A stretch of DNA of 64,000 nt from Certhia americana (taxonomy: Eukaryota; Chordata; Aves; Passeriformes; Certhiidae). Location of the stretch: contig JAGMWU010000036.1 in NCBI GenBank assembly GCA_018697195.1, positions 1,424,919 to 1,488,918 on the forward strand. The letters run 5' to 3'. A model generated the notes under the pieces. It did not search any database, had not been told where the DNA came from, and saw only the letters and a program-made list of their open reading frames with translations. Below, piece after piece: positions 47,118-57,360 of the stretch (positions within the stretch are counted from its first letter, which is position 1; each line of letters begins with the position of its first letter). The translations under genes were made by a program, and so were the position numbers.

Positions 47118-49130
47118 AATAAATTAATTGCTGCCAAACCTGTGGCACGAGAAAGTGAAAATAAACATGTACTGATTGCATTTTGGTTGTACTTACTCAG
47201 TATTGGGACAAAGCAGTCAGTAGCCATGTTGCTGCTTGAATTCATAATGTCTCTCTTGCTGGAGGCCTTTCTGTCTTCCTCTTCCCCAGGCTTTTTTGGA
47301 GGTTTGAATAGCTTTCTGGATCCTAGGTTTATTTTCTTAACCGGAAATAGCTCCAGTGTTGTCCCTAACAGGTAGAGGGGCATGGATTAGCATAGCTATT
47401 GTGTTGGGGTCAGTGATAATGATTTAGGGGAAGTTTATAAAGGTACTGGAGTTGCTGCCAGGAATATTTGATTTATGGTTGCCTCGTCCTATCCTGCGTT
47501 CCAGTTCCTGTAGCATATTTTGTGGGTTTATTAATAATTGCACACAGTTTGTTAGAGAAGAAGCAGAGGATGAGGCTTTTCAGCCTTTCTCTTCCTTCTT
47601 CTCCTTTGAATCTGTTATGTCACCTTTTGAGAATGTTCAGTTTCCCTTGAATGCCAAGGATATCACTTTCCTGCTAGTTCGGCTGGTTAGTTTCCTCTAT
47701 ACGGCCTGCAACTTCTCTCGAATGAGGGCTGAGATTTGCAGAGGGACTAATGAGACCCATGACCCAGAAGTAGAGCCAGGTGTGGAGAATCCTGAGTGGT
47801 GTGGAGAATGGGAGGGTATGGGCCAAAGCCTGAAGGAATTTTCTGACCCTAGAGCTTGGGACTTTCCACATGAACAAATTCAGAACCCAGCTGAGGTAGG
47901 AAATACCTGAAAGAGAAGTGCCATGATGACTCTAAGGAGAAAAAGATCATTGCAATGAGCTGGGCCCTGGCATATGCTTATCGCACGCTGCTAAATACTG
48001 TAGGGCAGCAGATAGAGGCAGGGGGCCAGGGAGATAATTCAGCAGCTAAACGAGACAGTGAGACTAAGCCAGCAGCTAAACCAGATAGTGAGCCTAAGCT
48101 GCTGGCAGTCGCCGCAGTGACAAAACACACAACTAAAACCAACAGGCTGCTGGACGATGAGGATCCGGGAAAAGGAACTTCAAAACCGGCAGCTGACACA
48201 AAGTCAGAAGTTAGAGCAGCTGGCACAAGATCAGAAGCCAATATTGAACCCTTTTCCCTGAGGGACCTTCGTGGCCTAAGCAAGGACTACACTCGATGAC
48301 CTGATGAATCCAGAATTACTTGATTAGTCAGTCTTTGGGATGCTGAAGGTGAGGCTACAGTTTCGGATGGCACTGAAGCCAGGCATTTGGGATCCCTGTC
48401 ACATGATTCAGTTATCGACCAAGGAATGATGAGGGGTGCCGACCCTCACAACCTCTAGGAATGGCTCCTGGGAAGCGTGGCACAAGGATATCTGTGTGCC
48501 GACGATCTCTCTATGCAGCAAATAGTATAGAATACCAGTAGAATACCATGGAACAAAGGCTTCAAGGCTTGAGAGAAATGGCAGTGGCAGAGATTGTCTT
48601 CTCAGATGACATAAATACTAGGAATCTAGACTTGGTACCACGTACATCTGTGATGTGGTGAAAACTTGTATGAGCGGACCACAAGAATACACTTCCGCTT
48701 TAGTGATAATGAAGCCAGATGACAGGGAGGAGACTGTGCTGGATAAGGCCAAGAAGCTCCGAACACATGCAGATGCCGTGCATCGCCCAACACATGCAAG
48801 AATCACGGCTGTAGAAACACGTCTGCAGAAATTAGAGGACAAGATGGACAATACACTCCAAGAGATTTCTCCAAATCTCAGCAATACAGGTCAAAGGTCC
48901 TGGTACCGAACGTAAACGTACCCCAGACGGGGAGAAAAGTAGCACTCCACGAGCTGAGCTGTGGTTCCTCCTGCGTGATGTTGGGGAAGACATGGGGAAA
49001 CGGCATGGAAAATCTACTAGTGGTCTGGCACAATGGGTGCGTGAATTATGCAAAGGCAAGACTGAGGGAGGAAGTTCTACCAAAAAAGGAAGTAGGTCTG
49101 GAGGCCCAGGAAAAGAAGGTTAAGCAGGCT
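47118..49130 (+). pseudogene. ERVL gag-like region, broken
   Basis: Three open stretches on the plus strand (47452-47910, 47955-48299 and 48655-48915) are separated by stops and frame changes. The second has a tandem 27-base duplication (about 48040-48095; AAKRDSETKP/AAKPDSEPKL). The third is rich in Glu, Lys and Leu with heptad-like spacing and may form a coiled coil. A further basic stretch follows to about 49130 in another frame. It is placed as gag by position between LTR and protease; sequence alone is only weakly informative. Confidence 0.6.
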
Positions 49131-49191
49131 TAGAGGGGCCGGGCCTCTAGCCAGGCAGGCGCCAGGGGTACAAACCCGTGCTTTTTAGACT

Positions 49192-49520
49192 GTGTGCATT
49201 CATTGGCTTGACTCATCAGAACCACAAAAATATGAAGCCTTAGTTGACACTGGTGCGCAGTGCATATTAATCCCCTCAAGACATGTGAGCTCAGAATCTG
49301 TTTCTATTGCTGGCGTGACAGCGGGATCACAGGATTTGACTTTGGTAGAAGCTGACCTGAACCTGACCAGAAATGAGTGGAAAAACCAGCCTAATGTAAC
49401 TGGCCCAGAGGCCGCATGCATTTTGGGTATAGCCTTCCTCCCAAATGGGTATTTCAAAGACACAAAGGGACTCAGGTGGGCTTTTGGAAGAGCTGCTGTA
49501 GAGACAAGAGGGCATCAAGC
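49192..49520 (+). pseudogene. ERVL protease region
   Basis: An open frame contains VDTGAQ at codons 18-23 (DTG at 49246-49254), the active-site triad of retroviral aspartic proteases, then ILIPS. A few conserved Gly residues follow ('GIAFLPNGY'). The frame changes at about 49520-49560 where the RT frame begins. Nearby upstream sequence is not clearly coding. Confidence 0.75.
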
Positions 49521-49522
49521 AA

Positions 49523-50490
49523 TTGAACTCCTTGCCTGGACTATCAGCAAACCCATCTGCAGTAGGACTCTTGAAGGTGGAAGAACAAGTACTAATTGCT
49601 ACTTCAACACTACATCGCTGGCAGTACAGAACAACTCAAAATGCTGTGATTCCCATCCACAAAATAATCAGTGAGCTGGAGACCCAAGGGCTGGACAGCA
49701 AAACCCACTCACCCTTCAACAGCCCCATCCGGCCTGTGTGCAAATCTGAAGGAGAATGGAGATTGACTGTGGATTATCGTGGCTTCATTCAAGTGACTCC
49801 ACCATTGAGCTCTGCTGTGACGGACATGTTAGAGCTCCAGTATGAGCTGGAGTCCAAGGCAGCAAAGTACTATTGACATTGCCAATGCATTTTTCTCCAT
49901 AGCTCTGGCAGCAGAATGCAAGCCTCAGTTTGCTTTCACTTGCAGGGGAGTGCAGTACACCTGGACCCAACTGCTCCAGGGGTGGAAGCACAGCCCCACC
50001 ATCTGCCATGCACTTGATCCAGGCTGCACTGGAAAAGGGTGAGGCTCCAGAACACCAGCAGTACATTGATGACATCATTGCATGGGGGAACACTGCAGCA
50101 GAAGTATTTGAGAAAGGAAAGAAAATCATGGAGATTCTCCTGAAAGCCAGTTTTGCTAACATGACCAGGAAACTTAAGGGACCCGCTCAATTAATCCTAT
50201 TCCTGGGCAGAAAGTGTCAAGATGGATGGCATCAGATTCCCACTGATGTCATCAACAAGATCACAGCAATGTCTCTACCGACCAACAAGAAGGAAACACA
50301 AGCTTTCCTAGGCACCATAGGCTTTTGGAGAATGCATATTCCGGAGTACAGCCAGACCGTGATCCCTCTCTCCTTGGTTATCCATAAGAAGAAGGATTTC
50401 CACTGGGGCCCTGAACAGCAGCAAGCCTTGTCCCAGATCAAGCAGGAGATCGCTCATGCGGAGGCCCTTGGCCCAGTCAGGAAAGGACTT
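49523..50490 (+). pseudogene. ERVL reverse transcriptase, frameshifted
   Basis: RT motifs lie in order in different frames: 'FNSPIRPV' and 'EWRLTVDYRG' (49523-49876), then after a frame change 'TIDIANAFF' (49873) with the first catalytic Asp, then 'YIDDII' (YIDD at 50062-50073) in a third frame, then 'FLGTIGFWRMHIP'. Frameshifts fall at about 49872 and 50015. YIDD is intact. The frame then breaks at about 50492, where a piece appears to have been lost before the RNase H. Confidence 0.85.
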
Positions 50491-51360
50491 TGCAGCCCGG
50501 AGCCATGGTCTGTCCTGGAGCCTTTGTCAGAAGGTGACTGGCGGAGACTCGAGGCCGACCGCTGGGATTCTGGAGCCGAATCTACAGAGGGTCTGAAGCC
50601 AAGTATACCCCAACAGAAAAGGAAATTTAATCAGCCTATGAAGGAGTCCAAGCTGCCTCAGAGGTAACAGACACTGAAACACAACTCCTCCTGGCACCCC
50701 GACTACCAGTGCTGGGGTGGATGTTCAAAGGAAAGGTTCCCTTTACCCATCACGCCACCAATGCCACATGGAGCAAATGGATTGCCCTCATCACGCAGTG
50801 TACCCCTATTGAAAAACCGAATCGCCCTGGGATTTTAGAGATAATTACAAATTGGCCTGAAGGTGAAGGTCTCATGCATGAAGAGGACCAGGATCAACTG
50901 AGACACGTTGAAAGAAGCTCCACTGTACAACCAAGTACCAGCAGAGGAAAAATGCTATGCTCTTTTCACTGCTGGTTCCCTGTTGCATCGTAGGGGTGAA
51001 AAGAAAGTGGAAAGCAGCCATGTGGAGCCCCAGACAACAGGTGGCAGAAAGTACTGAAGGAGATGGTGGATCATTTTGCTGAGAAATTTGCAAAACCAAT
51101 TTGCTGAGCTCCAAGCCATTCATCTGGCCCTGGACATTGCTGAGAGAGAAAAGTGGCCCAAGCTCTACCTCTACACTGCTTCATGGATGGTAGACAATGC
51201 TGTATGGGGATGGCTGGAGAAATGGAAAAAAGCTAATTGTCAGCGTAGAGGGAAACCAGTCTGGGCTACCGACGAGTGGAAGGACATTGCCACTGGAGTA
51301 GAGAAGCTACCTGTGAAAGTTTCTCATGCAGATGCCCATGTCCCCCAAGAGTTGGGCTAA
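50491..51360 (+). pseudogene. ERVL connection and RNase H, broken
   Basis: Several open frames follow one another: 50491-50667 (frame-shifted), 50709-50993 ('HHATNATWSKWI'), and 51076-51360, the RNase H. The last contains 'FAELQAI' (Glu) and then 'YTASWMVDNA', in which the residue before Ser is Ala where family members have the catalytic Asp. A stop separates these parts. Confidence 0.7.
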
Positions 51361-52016
51361 TGAGGAATGCCGAAACAACGAGCAGGTAGATCAGGCTGCA
51401 AAGATAGACATCTCAAAGATAGACTTCGACTGGCAACACAAGGGAGAGTTAGCCCTAGCTGGATGGGCCCATGATGCCTCAGGCCATCAGGGTAGAGATG
51501 CCACCTGGAAGTGGGTACAAGACCCACGGGTGGATCTAACCATGGAGAGTATTGCTCAGGTTATCCATGATTGTGAGACTTGTGTGCCACGATCAAGCAG
51601 GCCAAGTGGGTGAAACCCCTCTGCTATGGGGGACAGTGGTCCAAATAGAAGTATGGGGAGTTCTGGCAGATTGATTATATCACCCTGCCCCAGACATGCG
51701 ACAGCAAGCACCATGTGCTGACCGTAGTAGAAGCCACCACTGGATGCTTGGAGACCTCCCTGGTGCCTCATGCAGCTCAGAAGACCATCCTGGACCTTGA
51801 AAAGCAAGTCCTGTGGAGGCACGGTGCCCCTGAGAGGATTGAGTCACACAATGGGACTCATTTCAAGAATAGCCTTATCAACCCCTGGGCCAGGGAACAT
51901 GGCATTGAGTGGGTGTACCGTAGTCCCTACTATGCACCAGCTGCAGGCAAAGTGGAGAGGTACAATGGGCTGTTAAAAAACACCTTGAAAGCACTGGGTG
52001 GGGGGATCTTTTAAAA
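51361..52016 (+). pseudogene. ERVL integrase, broken
   Basis: The zinc finger 'HDASGHQGRD...CETC' is seen at about 51468-51585, then a frameshift at about 51590. The catalytic core follows: 'QIDYITLP' (first Asp, about 51672), 'IESHNGTHF', where family members have Asp and this copy has His (about 51844), and 'GKVERYNG' (Glu, about 51953). The open frame (51715-52014) ends in a stop. With the second acid lost the enzyme would be dead. Confidence 0.8.
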
Positions 52017-52473
52017 ATTGGGAGCAGCATTTATCAAAGGCCACTTGCTTAGTGGCTCCACCACGAACCAAGGCTCCACCAACGTCAGGCTCCACCAACT
52101 GAGCAAGGCCTGCCCAGTCTGAGGCCCTGCATACAGCAGACGGAGATCAAGTCCCATGGTGCATGTCAGAGGTTCGTTGGGAAAGACAGTTTGGATCAAT
52201 TGTCTCTCAAGTAGTACAGACAAACACATCCGTGGGGTTGTCTTTGCTCAGGGACCAAGTTTCACATGGTGGATAACTCAGAAAGATGGAACACCACGAC
52301 GTGCACCCCCAGGGAGATCTGATTGTTTGATGAGAAATAATGTGTAAATATCATTGCTTGCCAAATGCCACTGCAATTGTCTGTCTATAGCTGTATACTG
52401 TATATGTGTTTGTAGAGTTACAGTATGTACTAGTGTTGGAAGTAAGTTGACGATATGAGGATAAGGGGTGGAA
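52017..52473 (+). other. ERVL 3' internal region and polypurine tract
   Basis: After the integrase stop the text is broken by further stops ('GSIVSQV' etc.) and has no envelope motif. A purine-rich run (52463-52473, AAGGGGTGGAA) sits right before the LTR and fits a polypurine tract. Confidence 0.6.
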
Positions 52474-52817
52474 TGTCCAGGATTGATGCTGAATTGTAGC
52501 CACATTAATCTCTTTAGCTCAGAAATAAGTTTTGCACCTTTAAAACTGGATCTGAGAGTGAAGGAAAAGCGGTGGAATGACTGAGGTGGTTGTTTACAAA
52601 ACAGAAGAGTTTTCAGCTTTCCTTCACGTGCAGCCTGTGTTGTCTGCAGTGTGGACAGTGAGAGAGAACACTCCTTTTCTTTTTCTTAGCTCTTGGTAGC
52701 TAAAGCAGAGAAGTTCTCCAGACTGTGATTTTTCTTCCTTTTCCTTGGAACTGTTTGAACCTGCTCAGGACTGAAAACCCACGAGAGCAGCAGGAGCTCT
52801 GACCCGTGGCTCACTGG
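52474..52817 (+). repeat. ERVL 3' LTR, left half only
   Basis: It starts TGTCCAGGATTGATGC and aligns with 10215-10576 of the solo LTR ('AGCTCAGAAATAAGTTTTGC', 'GGATCTGAGAG', 'GCCTGTGTTGTCTGCAG', 'GTGGCTCACTGG'). It stops exactly where the minus-strand LTR begins (TGTGGG at 52818). The right half is not found downstream. Confidence 0.85.
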
Positions 52818-53455
52818 TGTGGGAGTTTCCTCTGCTACATATCTCTTGCTGAGAAGGCAGGTTTTTCAGCACGTCCTTGTTCAGAAGAAAGCAAAGTGGA
52901 CTCTTGGCTTTTCTTTTGCTCTTTAGGTTGTTTATTCTTTGCTTCTCTGATGTTTCAGCACACCAGGCTTAGTACCAGCCTGGCACGCAGGAGAAGAGCA
53001 TCAAAATGTTCCACGAATACACAGCTTCAAGGTCTTTGAAAGACAATTTACCCAATTATCACCAAGAATGTACATGATTTCTCTTTGTCTTCCAGTAAGT
53101 AACTATATTTCTATTCACGTGATCCTACACTGCACCAAATTCTAAGCAATATTTCTGTGACTCCAACACTGCAGAATATGGGGCAGATGAAGTAGGCAAA
53201 AGCCTAAAAGGCCATGAGGATCCTCCATCTTGCCTCCATCTGCTTGCCATTCCAACAAACACAGAAATCTAAAATTCTCACCCTGTGATAAACTCCATAT
53301 TATGCTACTATCTAATGCGCCTTCCTGAAAGTTCTGCTTCATGCCAGAGCCTAGGAAGCCTTTTCCATGAACAGAGGTTAACAACACTGTTTTTAGAGAT
53401 TTTAAAATCTTTTAAACATGCAAAGAGATATTCCTCATAATACCAGACTCTGACA
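52818..53455 (-). mobile_element. Solo LTR, minus strand, wedged between two proviruses
   Basis: Read on the minus strand it begins TGTCAGAGTCTGGTATT (53455 downwards) and ends GAAACTCCCACA (52818), with AATAAA on the minus strand about 110 bases before its end (GAATAAACAACC, near 52930). The left half is clearly similar to 28896-29210. Five-base flanks (ACTGG, AAGGT) do not match, so a target duplication is not shown; the element may have been joined here by rearrangement. Confidence 0.8.
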
Positions 53456-54407
53456 AGGTCTAGGCTGCTCTGGGCATGTAGAGGGCCTAGGAAAGTGAGA
53501 GTCATGTGCAAACAACCTAGGTAACTCCCGGGCTGGTGTGTAGGGGGTACCTAAGTTAGGTGTGAGTGAACACAGCCCTCTCGCTCGGGTACCTGAGCAG
53601 ACCTGACCGGGGAATTGGAATTGGGGGTCCCCAGGCCCTACCAGCACAAGGTGGTCAGTGAAGGACCTTCGCTTCCCGGGGTCTGTGACACAGGATGTGC
53701 TGAGAGGCCCTAGCTGTCACGGCTCACTCTCGGCTCGGGGAGTTCCAGGAACGGGAGGTCGTCAACTTGCTGCCAGAGAGCACAGGGGCAGGTAGTCTGC
53801 GCAGGTGGGTGAGGCAGCTAGGGTAACACACACACACGCATCCCTTCGCCAAAGCCATCCCCTGGTGGGTGGGGTGGCTAGGAGGCAAAGGGGGAATTCT
53901 CCCACCACTTACTTACATTCAGCTCTAGCGCAGAAGCTATCCTTGCTGGGGAAGGGAGATAGTCAGGGAGCGGAGGGGCATGGGGTTCCAGGGTGAGCCC
54001 TGCTGACCAAAACATTGTGGATGGCACGGAGACAGGGACAAGGAAAGATCCCAGGTGGTCTAGTGCTAGAGTCCCCTCAATGTCGACTCAATAGTGCTCA
54101 CAGTCTCCACTGACTGGGGAGTCAGGGAGACAAGGCGGGGGGGGGAACGGAGATTGGACTTTGTTCGATTGTGGATATATTGCTTGAAAGTTCCTTGAAA
54201 AAGAGAGACTTTCATTCTCATGAAAAGTTCAGAAGTTCAGTTGCCCGTCATTAAAATTTCTATTCGAGTAGGGTCGCATTTGTAAAGTATAAGTTTAAGT
54301 AAGGGCCAGTTATAAGTTGTTTGAAAGTTGTGTTGCCTGTCAGTTGTGTTTCATTCGGGTAGAGGCACCATCAGTTCTTAAGTTTAGGCCCAGAGTCAAG
54401 AGGAGTA
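53456..54407 (+). other. Provirus leader (unassigned, 0.95 kb)
   Basis: GC-rich, CpG-containing sequence lies between the minus LTR and the gag start. It has a G-run (54136-54146) and two related 40-base segments about 92 bases apart (54240-54278 and 54332-54370; 'GTTGCCCGTCA...CGAGTAGGGTCG' against 'GTTGCCTGTCAG...CGGGTAGAGGC'). No primer-binding site could be recognised. It may include sequence other than leader. Confidence 0.55.
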
Positions 54408-54659
54408 ATGGGGCAGTGTTTGAATAAGAGAGCAAGCCCCAAGAGGAATGAAGAGACTACCAGAACCATTCCCCCTGATAGCCCATTAGAACAAATACTA
54501 AATCATTGGGATACACAAGAGGCCACCAAGGGCCTAGACCAGATTAAAATGATCCATTATTGTATGGAGATTTGGCCCAAATTAGAAATGCAAGGACAGT
54601 GGCCGTGGTATGGCACTAGAGATCCCTGGATATGTGCTCCCAATTATGCCAACATCTAA
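54408..54659 (+). pseudogene. Provirus gag, matrix end (MGQC start), truncated frame
   Basis: The frame opens with ATGGGGCAGTGT (MGQC), an N-terminal Gly that is the myristoylation site of retroviral matrix proteins. It is open for 83 codons and stops at 54657-54659. An overlapping frame opens at about 54632 and continues gag, so a frame change lies between them. Confidence 0.8.
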
Positions 54660-55009
54660 AAACCAAAAGAGGTTTGAGTCCAGAAGAAATAACATATGCG
54701 GCCTTGTGGCAAAAAGATAAAACAGAAACAGAACTAGTAAAAGTATGCAAGTTAAAAGAAGAGAAAGTAGAAGTTAAGGGAAGTAAAGAGCAAGAGAAGG
54801 AGACTAGTAGAACCAGTAATAAATGGGACCCCTTGGAGTTTTTAACCCCTCCTCCCGTATACCCAATAGTGCCCCAAACTCCCCCTCACAATTCCCAGGC
54901 TATCCAAGCCTCCATACCACCCTCACTTAACCCTCCTGTTTCCAGTCTGAACCCTTTCCACCCGAACCCGTCCTCCTCTACATTTTCAGCCCCTCCCACC
55001 ATCACTTAA
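54632..55009 (+). pseudogene. Provirus gag, continuation with PPxY late motif
   Basis: This frame continues matrix and a proline-rich p12-like part. PPVY (54851-54862) matches the PPxY late-domain motif that recruits Nedd4-type ligases for budding. Pro and Ser dominate the rest ('NPPVSSLNPFHPNPSSS'). Stop at 55007-55009. Confidence 0.8.
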
Positions 55010-55036
55010 TCTTCTCCCTCAACCCCTCCTTTTAAT

Positions 55037-55519
55037 GTGCCTATTACAGTTCCTTTACCTCCAGAAACCCCTCTAGCAAACCCAATCTTCTCTCCCTCAC
55101 CGGTAGCTGTTCCTTTACCTCTGCCTGATTGGGAGTCAAGTATGCCCAAAATCAATCCTAACCTTCCGCTTAACAATGAGCAACTCCCTAAAACCCCTAC
55201 TCCTAGTCAAGGACAAAATGCTGAAGATGGACCTTATTGTCATACACGATCTAAGACAACCAATCTCTTCCCCTTGAGACAAGTCCCTATGGGAGGAGTG
55301 GTTGGAGGGGTAGAGTTTGTCAATGCCCCATTGACAGCTTCAGAAGTTAGAGGATTCAAGAAAGAGCTAGGAAACCTAGTTGAAGACCTGGTGGGGATTG
55401 CCAACCAAGTAGATCAATTCCTGAGTCCTAATATTTACACCTGGAGTAAGTTAAACTCTATTTTAAACATCTTATTTAATGCCAAAGAGATAGCCATGAT
55501 CTGTGTCACAGGAATGTGA
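55037..55519 (+). pseudogene. Provirus gag, capsid N-terminal part
   Basis: This frame continues the Pro-rich stretch and then has 'FPLRQVPMGG', the usual start of a gammaretroviral-type capsid, followed by a helical region. It ends in a stop at about 55517. The three codons before it are read from the same frame. Confidence 0.75.
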
Positions 55520-56218
55520 ATCTGGGGATGGGAGAACAGGTTTGGGCCCCGGGGAGAAGATAAGCTCCCGCAGGTGGATCCAGGGTGGGATCCAAATAGA
55601 GAGGAGTGAAGACAGAATATGAGAGATTACAGAACTCTAATGGTAAAAGGCATTAAAGAATCTGTTCCTCAGGGTAACAACACCAAGCTAGCTTTTGATG
55701 GGACCCAAGAAAAGGATGAGATCCCAGCCACCTGGTTAAACAGGTTAAGAAGGAATTTTCAATTTTACTCGAACATAGATTCCGACAGTCCCGAAGGCCA
55801 AGTTAAAAGTACAATTTGTTACTAAGTCCTGGCCTGATATCAGGAGAAAGCTAGAAAAATTAGATGATTGGCAAGAAAAAGGGATCAATGAACTGTTAAA
55901 GGAAGCTCTAAAAGTTTACTTAAGGAGAGAAGAAGAAAAAACAAGAACAAAAGCAAGACTCACAGTGGCTGTCGGCAAAGAAACCGTCTGGGCAAGCAAA
56001 CATCAGTCAAGTGAAGGGGGGCCAAAGTCCAAGCCATAAGGAAACAAAAAGAAATCTGTTATGCCCCCAAGGACCAACTCTGAGAATTCTAAAAGGAGCG
56101 GGAAGTGTCACTATTGTGGACAGGCAGGGCACTTTAAAAGTGACTGGAATATGCTATCTTTGGACGAAGCAATAGCAAGGGAGCAGGAAAGGATTAGAAA
56201 GGATCTTACCCCTTAGAA
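55520..56218 (+). pseudogene. Provirus gag, capsid C-terminal part and nucleocapsid
   Basis: A small open frame (55619-55825) contains the major homology region: Gln30, Glu34 and Arg42 lie at the expected QxxxE-x7-R spacing (55706-55744). After another frame break a single zinc knuckle follows at 56106-56147: CHYCGQAGHFKSDW. The last Cys of the C-x2-C-x4-H-x4-C pattern is replaced by Trp. Stop at about 56216. Confidence 0.8.
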
Positions 56219-56263
56219 AGGATCTTGAGAGGGGAGGATGGTGATGACTAGGGGTGTCGGGGG

Positions 56264-56587
56264 ATGGATGTATTAGGGGACCTGATGAAACACCGAGAAG
56301 AGCCCCTGGTAAATTTTGAAGTGGGTCCCAGGAGTGAAGAAGTTGAATTTTTAGTAGATACGGGAGCAGACCTTTCAAGTATAAACAAGCTCCCAACTGC
56401 TATGTTTTTAAGTAATAAAGTTTGTGAAGTATTAGGAGCGGAGGGAAAAACCTTTATGGCACCAGTAATACAAAGTGTTGAAGCAAAAGGAAATTCTCGA
56501 CAGTGTCATGCAGACTTTGTGTATTTGCCAGACCAAGAAACTAATTTATTAGGAAGAGACTTACAAGTGCAGCTAGGGTGGGAATAA
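56264..56587 (+). pseudogene. Provirus protease region
   Basis: The frame has FLVDTGADLSS with DTG (56357-56365), the active-site triad of aspartic proteases, and 'LLGRDLQVQLG' near the end, typical of the C-terminal strand and helix. It closes at 56585-56587. The following text continues in another frame into the start of RT. No gag-pol suppression stop can be inferred. Confidence 0.85.
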
Positions 56588-56940
56588 TCCCAGTAAATGG
56601 AAAAATGGTAGTCCAAATGATGAAGCTAACCAAAAAGATACAGGAAAGATTAACTCTGAGGTTTGGGCAGAGGAAGGAAAGTTTGGGTATTTGGACATTC
56701 CCCCAATAAAAATCAAGATTCAGGAAGGAACACCCCTGAGAGTCCAGAACACTCCTCTGACTGTCCTGAGTGATTCCAGACCCGAGCAGGGGGCTGTGAA
56801 GCCTTGGCAAGGAGTCAAAGACTCCTGAGCCTTTGATTTTAGCCCCTGGGAGAAATTACCACCACTGTGTGAAGAATTACAGACCACAGGAGTTCAAGTA
56901 GGGTGATAATTAGCTCTGCACCGGGTGAAAAGTAGATTTA
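56588..56940 (+). pseudogene. Provirus RT, N-terminal part before the LTR insertion
   Basis: Text in two frames ends with 'EVWAEEGKFGY' and 'GAVKPWQGVKDS*', then stops at 56827 and again just before the insertion. It lies where the RT fingers would begin. The LTR at 56941 cuts it from the rest of RT. Confidence 0.6.
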
Positions 56941-57348
56941 TGTGGTATTTAGATTGATAAGCAAAAACCACAAAATGGAGTTGCCACGTGGCTTTGGGGT
57001 TTCTTCTTTCTTCTTCTTCTCCTCCTTCACCATTCTCCCCTGTGTCGTGGGCATCTTTGGTTGTCTCAGAGTAGAGTCTGACCTTCTAACACGGGAGACA
57101 GGTATTAGGGATCTTTTGTAAATAAAGCACAAATAATTTTTAGTATAAAGATATTCGTCACCTTTGGGGCTGGGTCATTCCCCATGAGCTGACCTGCTGA
57201 ACAGATCTCTGTGGGTCAGAGAAGAAATTGTACAGATAAGGAAAAAATAAACAGCCTTGAGAAAGCAGAGGAGATGGCTCTTGGTCTTTTCCTTCGATCT
57301 CGGTGCTGGGCAAAAGACTTTTACACTCTCAGGAAGAACAACACCACA
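56941..57348 (+). mobile_element. Solo LTR inserted inside provirus pol (408 bp)
   Basis: It begins TGTGGTATTTAG and ends AACAACACCACA, giving TGTGGT/ACCACA inverted ends. Two AATAAA hexamers occur (about 57120 and 57245). RT-like codons resume soon after (ACCCCCCATTAAAATCAGG..., PPIKIRQYP at 57364). The direct 6-base flanks do not match, so the target duplication is not shown. It differs from the other LTRs in the window. Confidence 0.75.
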
Positions 57349-57360
57349 TAAAAACACGAG

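Larger units (their letters stand above)
46849..52817 (+). mobile_element. Decayed ERVL-type provirus
   Basis: The order is partial 5' LTR, gag-like region, protease, RT with YIDD, RNase H, integrase, partial 3' LTR. There is no envelope gene, as is usual for ERVL elements. Two features place it in this class: the pol order and its close match to the 670-bp solo LTR at 10215. Every open frame is interrupted, mostly by frameshifts, and several catalytic residues are altered, so it is defective. The two LTR pieces are complementary rather than identical: the left one is the right half of the LTR and the right one is the left half. Confidence 0.85.

Noticed and set aside
46664..47383. 239-codon minus-strand open frame
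   Set aside because: It runs antisense across the ERVL LTR and linker, so it is not a supported gene.
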